Shown: positions 39,803-50,396, counted from the first letter of the stretch. The stretch is DNA of 64,000 nt from Prochlorococcus marinus str. MIT 9313 (GCF_000011485.1 NC_005071.1:124001-188000), one strand, 5' to 3'. Program-made: numbers and translations. Notes: a model not told the origin generated them from the sequence alone.

Positions 39803-41113
39803 ATGAGAATGCTGCGGTCACGAAGAAAGGTTGTTGTTGCAGGCCTCGTGGTGGTTGGTGCAGCCTTGATTGGTTGGGGTTGTCGACCGAAGCAGGGATC
39901 TTCAACTGATTTGCAGCTCTGGACGTTGCAACTGGCGCCGAAGTTCAACACCTATATGGAGGGGGTTATCAAAAACTGGCAGCAGAATCATCCCGGCGCG
40001 CTGGTGCGTTGGACAGATCTCCCCTGGGGATCAGTGGAGCGCAAGTTATTGGCTGCGGTGTTCGCGCGCACCGCACCAGACGTGGTCAATCTCAATCCCC
40101 CCTTTGCTGCAAATCTGGCCAGCAAAGGGGGGATTAGGGATCTGACGCCTTTGCTTCCAGTCGATGCAGCCGACCGCTACCTTCCCTCGGTTTGGGAGTC
40201 TGGCCTGGATGTTGAGGGGCGACAGATCGCCATTCCTTGGTATCTCACGGTACGGCTGAGTTTGGTGAACCAGCAGTTGTTGCGACAAGCCGAACTTGAT
40301 GCTCCACCGCGACGTTGGCAGGATGTACCTTCCTATGCGCGCCGCATGCGTGAGCGCACAGGTCGTTATGGCCTATTCGTCACTGTGGTCCCTGACGATT
40401 CGACTGAACTGCTTGAGTCGATGGTTCAGATGGGAGTCACTTTGCTGGATTCTCGGAGGCGGGCTGGTTTTGCTACTCCAAAGGGTCAACGTGCTTTTGC
40501 TTTCTGGACCGATCTTTATCGGCAAGGTCTCCTGCCTCGAGAGGTGATAAGCCAGGGTCAGAAGCGAGCGATAGAGCTTTATCAGAGCGGTGAGTTGGCC
40601 ATGTTGGCGAGCGGGGCTGAATTTCTACGCACGATCCAGACAAACGCTCCGGCTGTGGCCAGGGTGACTCACTCCTATCCACCGCTTGTCGGTAGTGATG
40701 GCAATGCGAATGTCGCTGTGATGACGTTGGTTGTGCCTCGTCAGAGCAGGCGCCCGCAGGAAGCGGTTGATTTTGCCTTGTTTCTAACCAATGGGGTTAA
40801 TCAGGTAACTTTTGCGCAGCAAGCCAAGGTGTTGCCATCGTCTAGAAACGCTTTGCGACAGGTTCAGATTGCTCTTAATGCTGAGCGTCCCGAGTCGCGT
40901 GAGGCTGCTCAGATCCGCTCTGCTAGAGCATTGTCTGCCAAGACTTTGAAGCGGGCGAAAGTTTTGGTTCCGGCTTTGCCGGGGATCAAGCGTCTGCAGA
41001 GCATTATTTATACCCAGTTACAGCGGGCGATGCTCGATCAGATCAGCAGCGATGAGGCCGTGGAAGAGGCTGCTCGTCAGTGGAACCGCTACGCAGAAGC
41101 CAGATGGCCCTAA
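39803..41113 (+). CDS. Sugar ABC transporter substrate-binding protein
   Basis: 436 residues, family 1 extracellular solute-binding protein. Signal-like N-terminus (RRKVVVAGLVVVGAALIGWG) followed by Cys; the residues before it do not fit the lipobox well, so lipid attachment is uncertain. The mature part has FNTYMEGVIKNWQQNHPGAL, RTAPDVVNLNPPFAANLASK and WYLTVRLSLVNQQLL, typical of maltose/trehalose/glycerol-phosphate-type binders. No permease or ATPase gene lies next to it. It starts 7 bases after mreD, so it may be transcribed with mreBCD. Confidence 0.85.
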   Translation: MRMLRSRRKVVVAGLVVVGAALIGWGCRPKQGSSTDLQLWTLQLAPKFNTYMEGVIKNWQQNHPGALVRWTDLPWGSVERKLLAAVFARTAPDVVNLNPPFAANLASKGGIRDLTPLLPVDAADRYLPSVWESGLDVEGRQIAIPWYLTVRLSLVNQQLLRQAELDAPPRRWQDVPSYARRMRERTGRYGLFVTVVPDDSTELLESMVQMGVTLLDSRRRAGFATPKGQRAFAFWTDLYRQGLLPREVISQGQKRAIELYQSGELAMLASGAEFLRTIQTNAPAVARVTHSYPPLVGSDGNANVAVMTLVVPRQSRRPQEAVDFALFLTNGVNQVTFAQQAKVLPSSRNALRQVQIALNAERPESREAAQIRSARALSAKTLKRAKVLVPALPGIKRLQSIIYTQLQRAMLDQISSDEAVEEAARQWNRYAEARWP

Positions 41114-41259
41114 AGTGCCGCCAATTAGTAATTGATACCTAAGTATAAGTACCTTTTAATTCTTAAATAAATAGAAAAACTGCTATTTCTCAAGCTCGTT
41201 AGCGATTTTTGCTCAAGGCGGAAGGTTAAGGTTGTGTTTCTTCATGAGGAAATGCTCAT

Positions 41260-42132
<873 letters not shown>

Positions 42133-42136
42133 TTAA

Positions 42137-42171
42137 GTCGATGGGCTGAGTAGAGCAGCGACTCCATCGAC
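42137..42171 (+). promoter_or_regulatory. Hairpin in the rpaB-lysS gap
   Basis: Perfect 8-bp arms GTCGATGG and CCATCGAC enclose a smaller GCTG/CAGC stem. It occupies most of the 46 bases between the rpaB stop and the lysS start, and the 3' arm ends 7 bases before the lysS ATG, covering the expected ribosome-binding site. This could be a translation-controlling hairpin or a weak terminator; there is no T run. Confidence 0.45.
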
Positions 42172-42178
42172 CGGCAAG

Positions 42179-43705
42179 ATGGCGAGGTCAGTCCTGAGTG
42201 CCTTGTCTGAGCTGCGTGAGACTCGCCTGGAAAAGGCACAAGCCCTCAAAGAGCTGGGGAATGGGCCCTATGCCCTGCGCTTTGAGTCAAGCCATAGCAC
42301 CGCTAACTTGCAGGCGGATCATGCTGATTTGGCCAAGGGTGAGGAGAGGCTTCTCACTGTGTCTGTGGCTGGTCGGGTGATGACCCGTCGTGTCATGGGC
42401 AAGTTGGCTTTCTATACCTTGGCGGATGAGACCGGCACGATTCAGTTGTATTTGGAGAAGGCCACCATTGATGCGGCTGCATCAAATGAGCTGGCTTCAG
42501 GAACTTTTGTTCAGCTCACCACCCTTGTTGACGCGGGCGACTGGATTGGGGTCACAGGCGTGCTTCGTCGCACTGACCGTGGTGAGCTTTCGGTGAAGGT
42601 TCAGCAGTGGCAGATCTTGAGCAAATCATTGCAACCCTTGCCAGATAAGTGGCACGGTTTAGCTGATGTGGAGAAGCGCTATCGGCAACGCTATCTGGAT
42701 TTGATCGTGTCGCCTCAGTCGCGTGAGACTTTTCGCCGCCGGGCATTGATGGTGAGTGCAATCCGTCGATGGCTCGATGATCGTGCCTTCTTGGAAATCG
42801 AAACACCGGTGCTTCAGGCTGAGGCCGGTGGCGCCGAAGCTAGGCCATTCATTACTCACCACAACACACTCGATCTTCCTCTTTATCTGCGTATTGCCAC
42901 AGAGCTGCATCTCAAGAGGCTTGTGGTTGGTGGATTTGAGCGGGTCTATGAGCTTGGGCGCATCTTTCGTAACGAGGGGATGAGTACCCGCCACAACCCT
43001 GAATTCACTTCTGTAGAGGTCTATCAGGCCTATGCGGATTACATTGACATGATGGTCCTTACTGAGCAGCTGATTTCCTCAGTTTGTACTCAGATCTGTG
43101 GGTCTACGAGGATCACTTATCAAGGCATAGAAATCGACCTAACGCCCCCTTGGCGGAGAGCCAGCATGCACGAACTGGTGCAAGAGGCGACGGGGCTTGA
43201 TTTCATGGGTTTTAAAGACCTTGCGGTAGCGGCTTCGGCTATGGCGCGGGTAGGTCTAGAGGTGCCGTCTAAGGCCGATAGTGTGGGCCGCTTGCTTAAT
43301 GAGGCCTTTGAACAAGCAGTGGAGGTAAGTTTGATCCAGCCAACATTTGTGCTCGACTATCCGATTGAGATCTCGCCTCTTGCCCGACAACATCGCAGCA
43401 AACCAGGATTGGTCGAGCGCTTTGAATTGTTCATTGTGGGTCGGGAAACAGCCAATGCTTTTAGTGAGTTAATCGATCCCCTTGATCAACGTCAGCGGCT
43501 TGAGGCTCAGCAAGCACGCCGTCAGGCTGGGGACCTTGAGGCTCATGGGGTTGATGAGGATTTCCTTCAGGCTCTTGAGGTGGGCATGCCCCCTACCGGT
43601 GGCTTGGGTATTGGCATCGATCGCTTAGTGATGTTGTTTACCGATAGCCCTTCAATACGTGATGTGATTGCTTTCCCTCTGCTTCGACCGGAGCTCAAAA
43701 CTTAA
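42179..43705 (+). CDS. lysS: Lysyl-tRNA synthetase, class II
   Basis: Charges tRNA-Lys. 508 residues. The N-terminal OB domain (about 55-160) contains [20 protein letters not shown]. Class II motif 1 is [20 protein letters not shown], motif 2 is [20 protein letters not shown], and motif 3 is [20 protein letters not shown]. Complete and of normal length. No clear ribosome-binding site precedes the ATG; a hairpin occupies that position. Confidence 0.96.
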   Translation: MARSVLSALSELRETRLEKAQALKELGNGPYALRFESSHSTANLQADHADLAKGEERLLTVSVAGRVMTRRVMGKLAFYTLADETGTIQLYLEKATIDAAASNELASGTFVQLTTLVDAGDWIGVTGVLRRTDRGELSVKVQQWQILSKSLQPLPDKWHGLADVEKRYRQRYLDLIVSPQSRETFRRRALMVSAIRRWLDDRAFLEIETPVLQAEAGGAEARPFITHHNTLDLPLYLRIATELHLKRLVVGGFERVYELGRIFRNEGMSTRHNPEFTSVEVYQAYADYIDMMVLTEQLISSVCTQICGSTRITYQGIEIDLTPPWRRASMHELVQEATGLDFMGFKDLAVAASAMARVGLEVPSKADSVGRLLNEAFEQAVEVSLIQPTFVLDYPIEISPLARQHRSKPGLVERFELFIVGRETANAFSELIDPLDQRQRLEAQQARRQAGDLEAHGVDEDFLQALEVGMPPTGGLGIGIDRLVMLFTDSPSIRDVIAFPLLRPELKT

Positions 43706-43764
43706 TCTTCATCGTCGGGAACCGTCGCAGTGGATAATTAACTCAATGGCATGGTCCTATTTCT

Positions 43765-44028
43765 ATGAGTGGCGAGCGCGTAGGTTTCCGCTTCAAACAC
43801 GCCGATGCGGTGGTCAAGCGCAATCCCCAGGGTCGATCCAGGCGCGGGTGGGTGATGGAACCCGTTGAGCAGACCACCAGTCGCGGCACCAAGATGCCCG
43901 CATATCGCATTCGCTGGCGTGATAGCGAGCGTCCAGAAATTGTGCTTCAGCACATGCTGATTGCTGATCCAGACCCAACTCCTCCTCCGGAGAACGTGAG
44001 TCTTGAACCTCCGGCCCCAAAAGCCTGA
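43765..44028 (+). CDS. Small conserved cyanobacterial protein of unknown function
   Basis: 87 residues, no membrane segment. Basic N-terminal half (FKHADAVVKRNPQGRSRRGW), then a compact part PAYRIRWRDSERPEIVLQHM, then a Pro-rich tail (DPDPTPPPENVSLEPPAPKA). The density of Arg and aromatic residues and the beta-strand-like pattern suggest a small SH3-like or nucleic-acid-associated fold, but this is only an impression. Its stop lies 2 bases from the convergent hercynine-cluster gene. Confidence 0.65.
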   Translation: MSGERVGFRFKHADAVVKRNPQGRSRRGWVMEPVEQTTSRGTKMPAYRIRWRDSERPEIVLQHMLIADPDPTPPPENVSLEPPAPKA

Positions 44029-44029
44029 A

Positions 44030-44512
44030 TTAATTAGTTTTGTCGCGTTTTCGCATGAGCTCTTGCAGTTCTTGTTGGGCTGCGAATCGTGTCCAGTCCT
44101 CTTCAAGAGTGGAGCTATCTCTTGCTGACTGTTCAGAAAGTGAGCAAAATTTCTGCTCGACGTCTTTGAAGCGATTGCCCAGTTGATCCAAATCGGACCA
44201 TAGTTGCCGACCCTGCTCCATTAAATCGGCTATGTGTTGATCGGCCCGATCGGCCAGGGCCGAGGCTCCTGCCTTTCTGGCACGATTCGATCGAGTTCTC
44301 CACTCCCGAATTGTGTCGGCAAGGGTGAGGAGTTGCCGGCGAAGTTCCTCTGCTTCTTTTTGAAGTTGCTGTCGCTGCCTTGTCAGGTTTTGGTAATGGT
44401 CTTTTTGGTGTTGTTGGTGGAGGAGTAACTCCTGATATGGATTCTCGCGGAGGAAGTCGGTCAACCTTTCCTCTAAGACTCGTTCCAGTTCGTCGAGCCA
44501 GGTTTCGCTCAT
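44030..44512 (-). CDS. Hercynine metabolism protein (cyanobacterial, coiled-coil)
   Basis: 160 residues, almost entirely helical with coiled-coil character (YQNLTRQRQQLQKEAEELRR) and an acidic N-terminus MSETWLDELERVLEERLTDF. It is the last gene of the egtB-egtD group and starts in the stop of the small gene before it (ATGA). I recall a cyanobacterial family with this name defined by its constant co-occurrence with egtB and egtD (one of the TIGR04375/TIGR04376 pair). The assignment is from memory of context, length and sequence style. No catalytic motif is seen, so a structural or membrane-attached accessory role is likely. Confidence 0.65.
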   Translation of the reverse strand: MSETWLDELERVLEERLTDFLRENPYQELLLHQQHQKDHYQNLTRQRQQLQKEAEELRRQLLTLADTIREWRTRSNRARKAGASALADRADQHIADLMEQGRQLWSDLDQLGNRFKDVEQKFCSLSEQSARDSSTLEEDWTRFAAQQELQELMRKRDKTN

Positions 44513-44739
44513 GACTGATCTGGGGCACGAGTGATCAGTGGGGCTTCGATCTCTTCTTGCAGGGGTTTGATAGCGCCCTCACGCGAGTGCAGTAACAGTT
44601 GGGTGAGTCTTGCCAAGCTTCCTTCCCCTAGGTCAAGCACGGTCAGTCGTTCAAAAGCCCTTCGGTAGATTGCTTCTAGCTCCACGATCAGGCTTTCACG
44701 TTCTTGTCGCACGTTCTGGCGTTGCTGCTCTCGGCTCAT
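44509..44739 (-). CDS. Hercynine metabolism small protein
   Basis: 76 residues, helical, with a charged start (SREQQRQNVRQERESLIVEL) and a conserved-looking middle (LEAIYRRAFERLTVLDLGEG). It sits 25 bases after egtD and overlaps the next gene by 4 bases. Small proteins of this size are constant partners of cyanobacterial egtB/egtD (recalled as the companion TIGR family of the previous entry). No biochemical role is known to me. Confidence 0.62.
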   Translation of the reverse strand: MSREQQRQNVRQERESLIVELEAIYRRAFERLTVLDLGEGSLARLTQLLLHSREGAIKPLQEEIEAPLITRAPDQS

Positions 44740-44764
44740 TTAGCACTTCTTCTTTCTGCTCAGC

Positions 44765-45718
44765 TCAGTCTGACGGTTCCAGCAGATGCAGCGAGAGTGA
44801 ATCGGCAGAGTCGTGCCATCTTTGGTTGATTCTCCAGCCCGCCTTTTCAGCCAGTCTGGCTGCTTCTTGTGGGTTGTATTTGACGCTGTATTCGGTGATG
44901 AGTGGTTCTCCGGCGCTGAATGACCAGGTGCTGTTGTCAATCACGATTGTTTGACTGCAGCGGCTCACTAGAGCCATTTCGATGCGATGAAACTCCTCTT
45001 GCCAACGGGCTCGATAAGAGAACTGGTCCGGTCTGAAATCTGCTTCCAGCTCACGATTGAGACGATGCAACAGGTTGCGCGCGAAAGCTGCTGAGATGCC
45101 TGCTTCATCATTGTAGGCAGCCTCGAGCTGGATTGGATCACGGGGTTGGTCGAGACCGAGCAGCAGGGGACCACCTCCAAGCAGCTTTCGGAACCGACGA
45201 AGCACTGCCACTGCTTCTTTTGGTGTGAAGTTGCCGAGAGAGCTGCCGGGGAAAAAGCCGATGCAGCGCACACCCTCGAGCCGGGGGTGGGGCGGTAGCG
45301 CTTGCATGCTGCTGTGGTCGCAGCAGATACCTAGTATTGACACCATGGGATAGGTGCTGGCGAGTCTGGTTAGCGAATCCTTTAGAGCTGCTTGGCTGAT
45401 GTCCAGGGCCACAAAGGTTGACGGCCGAATTGCGTTGAGTAGGGGGGAAACCTTGCGGGCATTGCCGATGCCGAATTCCACGATGACGCCATCTCCTACG
45501 GCTTTGGCAATGGCTGGTGCATTCTCCTCCAGTAGCTTGATCTCTGTGCGGGTTAGGCCGTATTCAGGTTGTTCGCAGATCTGGGCAAATAGGCGTGATC
45601 CTTTCGCGTCGTACAACACCCAAGCTGGCAGTTGCCGCGGCTGGCATTTGAAGCCTGACTGCACCAGCTGCTTCAGATCCGCAGGGGCGGGATGTAGGTC
45701 AATCAGCTCGATGCTCAT
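44765..45718 (-). CDS. egtD: L-histidine N(alpha)-methyltransferase
   Basis: Adds three methyl groups to the amino nitrogen of histidine to give hercynine, the precursor of ergothioneine. The ATG at 45716-45718 overlaps the egtB stop (ATGA) and gives 317 residues. An upstream in-frame start exists at 45748. Marks: EYGLTRTEIKLLEENAPAIA, the SAM loop VEFGIGNARKVSPLLNA, VALDISQAALKDSL, and FFPGSSLGNFTPKEAVAVL, all typical of EgtD (DUF2260/Methyltransf_33). Second in the cluster. Confidence 0.93.
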   Translation of the reverse strand: MSIELIDLHPAPADLKQLVQSGFKCQPRQLPAWVLYDAKGSRLFAQICEQPEYGLTRTEIKLLEENAPAIAKAVGDGVIVEFGIGNARKVSPLLNAIRPSTFVALDISQAALKDSLTRLASTYPMVSILGICCDHSSMQALPPHPRLEGVRCIGFFPGSSLGNFTPKEAVAVLRRFRKLLGGGPLLLGLDQPRDPIQLEAAYNDEAGISAAFARNLLHRLNRELEADFRPDQFSYRARWQEEFHRIEMALVSRCSQTIVIDNSTWSFSAGEPLITEYSVKYNPQEAARLAEKAGWRINQRWHDSADSLSLHLLEPSD

Positions 45719-46896
45719 CGGGCCAGGCGCAGTCCTGCTGCCATCCAACGGTTTGCTGGTGCAAAGAAGTTCCGGTAGGTGTCGCGCTCATGGCCTTCCG
45801 GTGTGAGCCAGCTGCTGCCGCGAAGAACAAACTGGGAGCTCATGAATTTTCCGTTGTATTCACCCACAGCGCCTGGGGCCGGAAGGAATCCCGGATAGGG
45901 CCTATAAGGACTTGCCGTCCATTGCCACAGCTTGCCGTGAGCATCGTGGATCAGAGGTTGATGCTGTTGTAGGGCCACTTCCCATTCCGCTTCGCTGGGC
46001 AATCGAGCACCACACCACCGTGCGTAGGCATCGGCTTCGAACCAGCTCAAATGGCGCACCGGTGCTTTTCGATTCAAGTGCCGCCTTCCTTCCAGGGTGA
46101 ATTCTTCCTGCCATTGATCTGCAGGCCCGTTGCCGCGCCAGTACCGGGGAGCCTGCCATCCCAGTTGTTGTTGTACGGCCCAGCCCTCACTCATCCAAAG
46201 TTCTGGGCGCTGATACCCCCCATCTGCGATAAAGCACCTGAAGTCGTCGTTGCACACCAAATGATCCATCAGGGCAAAGTCCTCCAGCCAGATGCGATGC
46301 GACGGCCCCTCGTTGTCAAAATGGAATCCCGCGCCAGCATGGCCGATTTCATAGAGACCTCCATCGCAGGAGATCCAGCGGGCTTGGGTTGGCTCTAAAG
46401 GTCCCAGATGATGATCGGCGCCAGTTTGATAAGCAGGCTCTAACGGTTGTCGGCTAAAGCCATCCAAGAGATCCATCAACAGCAATTCCTGATGCTGCTG
46501 TTCGTGATGTAGACCCAGTTCTGCCAGTTGCTGGATGTCTTCTTGGTCAGCGTCCGGGGAGGTCAGGAGTTGCGTTAATGCAGCGTCCACCTGTTGCCGC
46601 CACGCCAAGACCTCCCTGATTGTCGGCCGGGTCAGGACACCCCGTGAGGGTCTTGGATGGCGTGCCCCGGCCGCTTCGTAATAGGAGTTGAATTGATAAC
46701 TCCAGCGTGGATCACAGCCTTCGTAGCCTTTGAGATAGGGCTGAAGCAAAAAGGTATCGAAGAACCAGGTGGTGTGAGCAAGGTGCCATTTCGGCGGACT
46801 TGCATCGGCCATGCCCTGAAGGCAGAGATCTTCCGGTTCGAGGGGTGCAACCAGCGATTCACTTCGTTGACGCACTGCCAAGAGCAGGTTCAGCAT
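45715..46896 (-). CDS. egtB: Ergothioneine biosynthesis sulfoxide synthase EgtB
   Basis: Iron enzyme that couples a thiol to C2 of hercynine with O2. 393 residues. DinB-like domain: PPKWHLAHTTWFFDTFLL (His41 likely ligand) and GLHHEQQHQELLLMD (His131 and His135), the three-His iron site. C-terminal formylglycine-generating-like domain with GNGPADQWQEEF, SWFEADAYARWCGARLPSEA, WQWTASPYRPYPGF and FVLRGSSWLTP. First gene of the cluster. EgtC and EgtE are not present in the window, so the sulfur donor (gamma-glutamylcysteine or cysteine) cannot be decided here. Confidence 0.92.
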   Translation of the reverse strand: MLNLLLAVRQRSESLVAPLEPEDLCLQGMADASPPKWHLAHTTWFFDTFLLQPYLKGYEGCDPRWSYQFNSYYEAAGARHPRPSRGVLTRPTIREVLAWRQQVDAALTQLLTSPDADQEDIQQLAELGLHHEQQHQELLLMDLLDGFSRQPLEPAYQTGADHHLGPLEPTQARWISCDGGLYEIGHAGAGFHFDNEGPSHRIWLEDFALMDHLVCNDDFRCFIADGGYQRPELWMSEGWAVQQQLGWQAPRYWRGNGPADQWQEEFTLEGRRHLNRKAPVRHLSWFEADAYARWCGARLPSEAEWEVALQQHQPLIHDAHGKLWQWTASPYRPYPGFLPAPGAVGEYNGKFMSSQFVLRGSSWLTPEGHERDTYRNFFAPANRWMAAGLRLAR

Positions 46897-48363
46897 GAGG
46901 AAACGGTTTTACTGATCCCCACTTGTGCGCCCAAGCACCACGGCCGAATGGATCTGGTCATAGAAAAGCTCTTGGTCACCGAAGGGCACTGATAGGGAAA
47001 GTTCCCTTGAAAAAACGATCCAGGTAATCTACTGAGTGGCATCGATCGATCTGGTCGCACAATATGTTGGGTTTGCGTGTTCTGCTTGGGTTGAATTGGC
47101 CATCAGTCAGGGCGGTTGAAGTTTCTGTTTCGACTTGAAAATCAAAGTGCAAAGTTTGGAGGCGGCTGAATCCATTGTTTTCCGCGTTAATTGTAATTCA
47201 GTCTCTAGGATTCGTGCTGTTATTTGTGCTCTTAGTGCTTGATCTGAGGATACCTTTTGCCTGGCTGTGGCGTTATAATTTGCTGTCCTTGACTATTAAT
47301 CTGCCCTGAATTATCCGTGATTGGGTGCGCTTGTTTTCTCTGAGATGTGCGCATGAAAAATCTTTAATTGCAATGAGCTTTTATTGAAAACAGGACTTTC
47401 CATTGTCTATTTTTTTGATGATTTCCTTTGGCTAACATGGTCAGGCATTTGGGCTGGTTTCTAGTGCAGTTTTTTGTTTAGGTTGGTTCAGTAGAGCAGA
47501 ATTTTTTGTGGTTCTGGCAAGCGCGGTTTTGCGATTGTAATTATCTATATCCGTGCGGCTGCGGGTATGGCATTTGGTTCAATTATTGCTGCTCTATTGC
47601 TTGAGCTTGGAATAATCTTGCCTTTTTCAAAGTTTGGCTTTGGTGAGCTTTTGATGCTTTCAAGGGCTTGTCTAAGGCGGCACAATCTAGGCTCGTGTTA
47701 AGGCACTTCATAGTTAGCATAAAGGTCGCAATAGAGCTTTGAGTTGCTTCATTCCCAGGATTTACGATTGGAGTTCTTGCCGTGTCGGGTACTTGTAGGC
47801 TTATGGAGTAGATGCTGATTTTGTCTTAGTTGCTCTTGCAATCATCTAGTTTGCAATTTCAAATGTATTTGCATCACCCTGTTTTTGTTGGATGAGTGAT
47901 AGGACATGCAGGCATAGACCATCGCTTCTTGCGCTTCTCACGGCTGCATTTGCTTTGACTCTTGTCGTGATTGATTCCTTGAAGTTGACTTGCCTGATTC
48001 TAGTCGCGATTGCAGCTGAATTATATTGGCGGTGGCGGGCCCATGCTTGGTACTCGTTGACGACGGTCTTTTAATGCGTTGTCAGGTGAATCATGCAGCC
48101 AAGTCGCTGATGAATTTTTGCTGGGGACCGGTGACTGCTCTTGGGTCAATCGCAGCTGTTTTCATGCATGGGGCTTCGGATGTAACTTTGTCCATATTAT
48201 TGTTGACAGTCGTGGATCTTTTTCTGCAGGTTGCTGTCGATTTAATCTTCAGCGATAAAGATTATTTTTAAGGCAATCTTTCTTCTGGAAACGAGTCGAT
48301 TCTGCTGTTTAGCTTTGCGGAAGCGCTTGCAATGGATGGGCCATTAGTACGATCAGCCCATCA
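46897..48363. other. 1.5 kb gap with remnants of membrane-protein coding sequence
   Basis: No intact gene. On the plus strand, 47540-47700 reads as IYIRAAAGMAFGSIIAALLL and LELGIILPFSKFGFGELLML, and 47810-48074 as ADFVLVALAII, stop, FAISNVFASP, then HRPSLLALLTAAFALTLVVI. A different frame from 48026 to 48271 carries NFCWGPVTALGSIAAVFMHG and TLSILLLTVVDLFLQVAVDL. These hydrophobic runs in shifting frames with interspersed stops suggest one or more decayed multi-pass membrane genes, but the family was not recognised. The left 300 bases should include the egtB promoter. Confidence 0.4.
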
Positions 48364-50253
48364 ATGCTTCGGCCTCACGTGAGCGAACCCAGCGCCGTGG
48401 TTGCCGGCACTGTGCTGGCGCAGCGTTATCGGTTGGATGCGACCATTCTGAAGTCGAAGCCGCTCCAGGGTGTGCTTTGGCGTGGGGTCGACATCCTCGA
48501 TGGTGAGAGATCGGCGGTGCTTCACCAAATCAGCGATGCCCCTACAAGGCAGCACTTTCAGAAGTTTTGGCCTGAGCTTCAATCTCTTTCTCATCCTCAG
48601 TTGCCGCGTTGTGGTGAATTGTTTGAGGCGGAGGTCAGCCTCTGGGCGGTGCGTTACTGGCAGGAGGGTGTGACTTACGGAAAGATTCAGCAGCAACGGG
48701 CCGAGTGTCAGTTGCTCTTCGGCGCTGGAGAAGTGTTGCAGTTGCTTTTGCAGCTGCTACCTCCTTTGATTGCCTTGCATGCCAAGGGGTTGGTGCATGG
48801 TGATATCAATCCCAGCGCCCTGTTGAGGCGTCAGCAGGACGGCTTGCCGGTTTTGTTGGACTTTGGCTTACTGCAGCCCCAAGGGACTACCCCTTGGGGT
48901 GATGTGACTTCAGCGTATCGCTCAATTGCACAGAGCAGCACCGAACCAGCTGAAGCTTGGATGGATTTGCATGGCTTGGGCGTTACAGCACTTACTTTGC
49001 TGACTGGTCGTTGCCCCGAGGAACTTTGGAACAGTGATGTTCGGGCTTGGGTCTGGCCACAGTCTTTTGAGCTGGATGGGTCTTTTCGCGATGTGTTGGA
49101 GCGAATGTTGAGTGAGGCTCCTGACCAGCGTTTTGAAAAGGCATCGGATGTGATTTCTGCCCTTCAAGCTGTGATCATGCCCGAAAGCATCGGCCCTAAG
49201 CTCATAGCAGATCGCCCTCTGGCACTCGCGCCTCAAGCAGTGCCTTTATCCGATCACCCCTCGAGTACGTCTCAATCGCTCTTGCAGGAACATCGTTCTG
49301 CCCATCAGCCGCGGCGGCGGCGGGCTGAAGAACGGGAGCAGGCTGCTGAAGGCAGACTTTGGTCTGTTGTAGGTGCCTTGTTGGCGTCTGCATTGGTAGG
49401 TACGGCGATTGGCTGGTTCTTGCTCAGCCGTAGTTCCCCGCTAGGGATGGATCCTGTCAGGGATAGAGATGTCGTGGGCAATGTCCCAGTGGAGAGCCCA
49501 TCAGCAGTAGAGGTGGACCATCGGCAGCAGTTATTGAGTCGGCTGCGGGCTTTGCAGGTCAATCAAAGTTGGTTTCTGCAGTTGGTGGATGCCAGTGTGC
49601 TAGCCCGTTTCCCTCATAGAGGTGGTCGCTTTCCCTCCGATGCACTGGACGATGTTCCCTTGCGTCAGGCCTGGAATGACTTGGCTGAGGAATGGTTGGT
49701 CAGAATCGAACAGCTATCACCTCAGCTGCGCAGGCGTTTAGGTGAGTTGAAGAACACTGACTGGCAGGAGCAGCGTGAAGGTCTGAGCGAATTGGGGGTG
49801 CATGGTCATGTGATTGAGCAGTTGGTTACAGCAGGAGCACAGAAATTGCTTTTGGGTTCGTTCAATGATCAGAAGCCTCCAGAGCCCTATTTGCAGTTTT
49901 GGTATGCGGCAGCTCTGCGCAGCCTGGCTGATGTGCAGATCGAAACCCTCAAGGTCAGACCTTCAACTCCCACTGAGTTTTCTTCAAGGGTTTCTCCTGG
50001 GGCTGCGCGCTTGATTTCTATTCAGGTGCCTGCTGGGCATCGACTAGTACTCGAAATCAAGGGCACGCCGTTGATGCAGATGACTATCTATGGCTCGCAG
50101 GGCGATGTCATTGCCGAGCGCGGATCGTTGCGCGTGGTGACCCTTGAGCCAGAAGCAGGCTCGCCTGTGCAAGTGCTGGTGACCAACGAGGGTTTGGCAA
50201 CAGCTCTAGTGACCCTCTCTTGTCGTGCCGATCAGCAAGCTTCTATGTCTTGA
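48364..50253 (+). CDS. Serine/threonine kinase-like membrane protein lacking key residues
   Basis: 629 residues. Residues 20-280 follow a protein kinase fold: LAQRYRLDATILKSKPLQGV, then ALHAKGLVHGDINPSALL (HGD at 145-147 in place of HRD), VLLDFGLLQPQGTTPWGD (DFG intact), and DLHGLGVTALTLLTGRCPEE. The ATP-binding Lys of the third strand is missing (SAVLHQI, near 53). A single membrane helix (about 332-356: VVGALLASALVGTAIGWFLL) leads to a 270-residue extracytoplasmic or thylakoid-facing part of unknown fold (for example GAARLISIQVPAGHRLVLEI). It may be a pseudokinase sensor. Activity cannot be excluded. Confidence 0.8.
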   Translation: MLRPHVSEPSAVVAGTVLAQRYRLDATILKSKPLQGVLWRGVDILDGERSAVLHQISDAPTRQHFQKFWPELQSLSHPQLPRCGELFEAEVSLWAVRYWQEGVTYGKIQQQRAECQLLFGAGEVLQLLLQLLPPLIALHAKGLVHGDINPSALLRRQQDGLPVLLDFGLLQPQGTTPWGDVTSAYRSIAQSSTEPAEAWMDLHGLGVTALTLLTGRCPEELWNSDVRAWVWPQSFELDGSFRDVLERMLSEAPDQRFEKASDVISALQAVIMPESIGPKLIADRPLALAPQAVPLSDHPSSTSQSLLQEHRSAHQPRRRRAEEREQAAEGRLWSVVGALLASALVGTAIGWFLLSRSSPLGMDPVRDRDVVGNVPVESPSAVEVDHRQQLLSRLRALQVNQSWFLQLVDASVLARFPHRGGRFPSDALDDVPLRQAWNDLAEEWLVRIEQLSPQLRRRLGELKNTDWQEQREGLSELGVHGHVIEQLVTAGAQKLLLGSFNDQKPPEPYLQFWYAAALRSLADVQIETLKVRPSTPTEFSSRVSPGAARLISIQVPAGHRLVLEIKGTPLMQMTIYGSQGDVIAERGSLRVVTLEPEAGSPVQVLVTNEGLATALVTLSCRADQQASMS

Positions 50254-50396
50254 GAAGCTTTGCATCCGAATCCGTTGCCGGATAAAGCTCATGGCTTCTT
50301 TGGTCGGTCAGAACACCTTTTTAGAATACCGAGATTGCCTCGCCTCGTGCTTCGGCGAAAGAAAACTTTTTCAGCCTCCTTGACCCCCTTGGCTGA

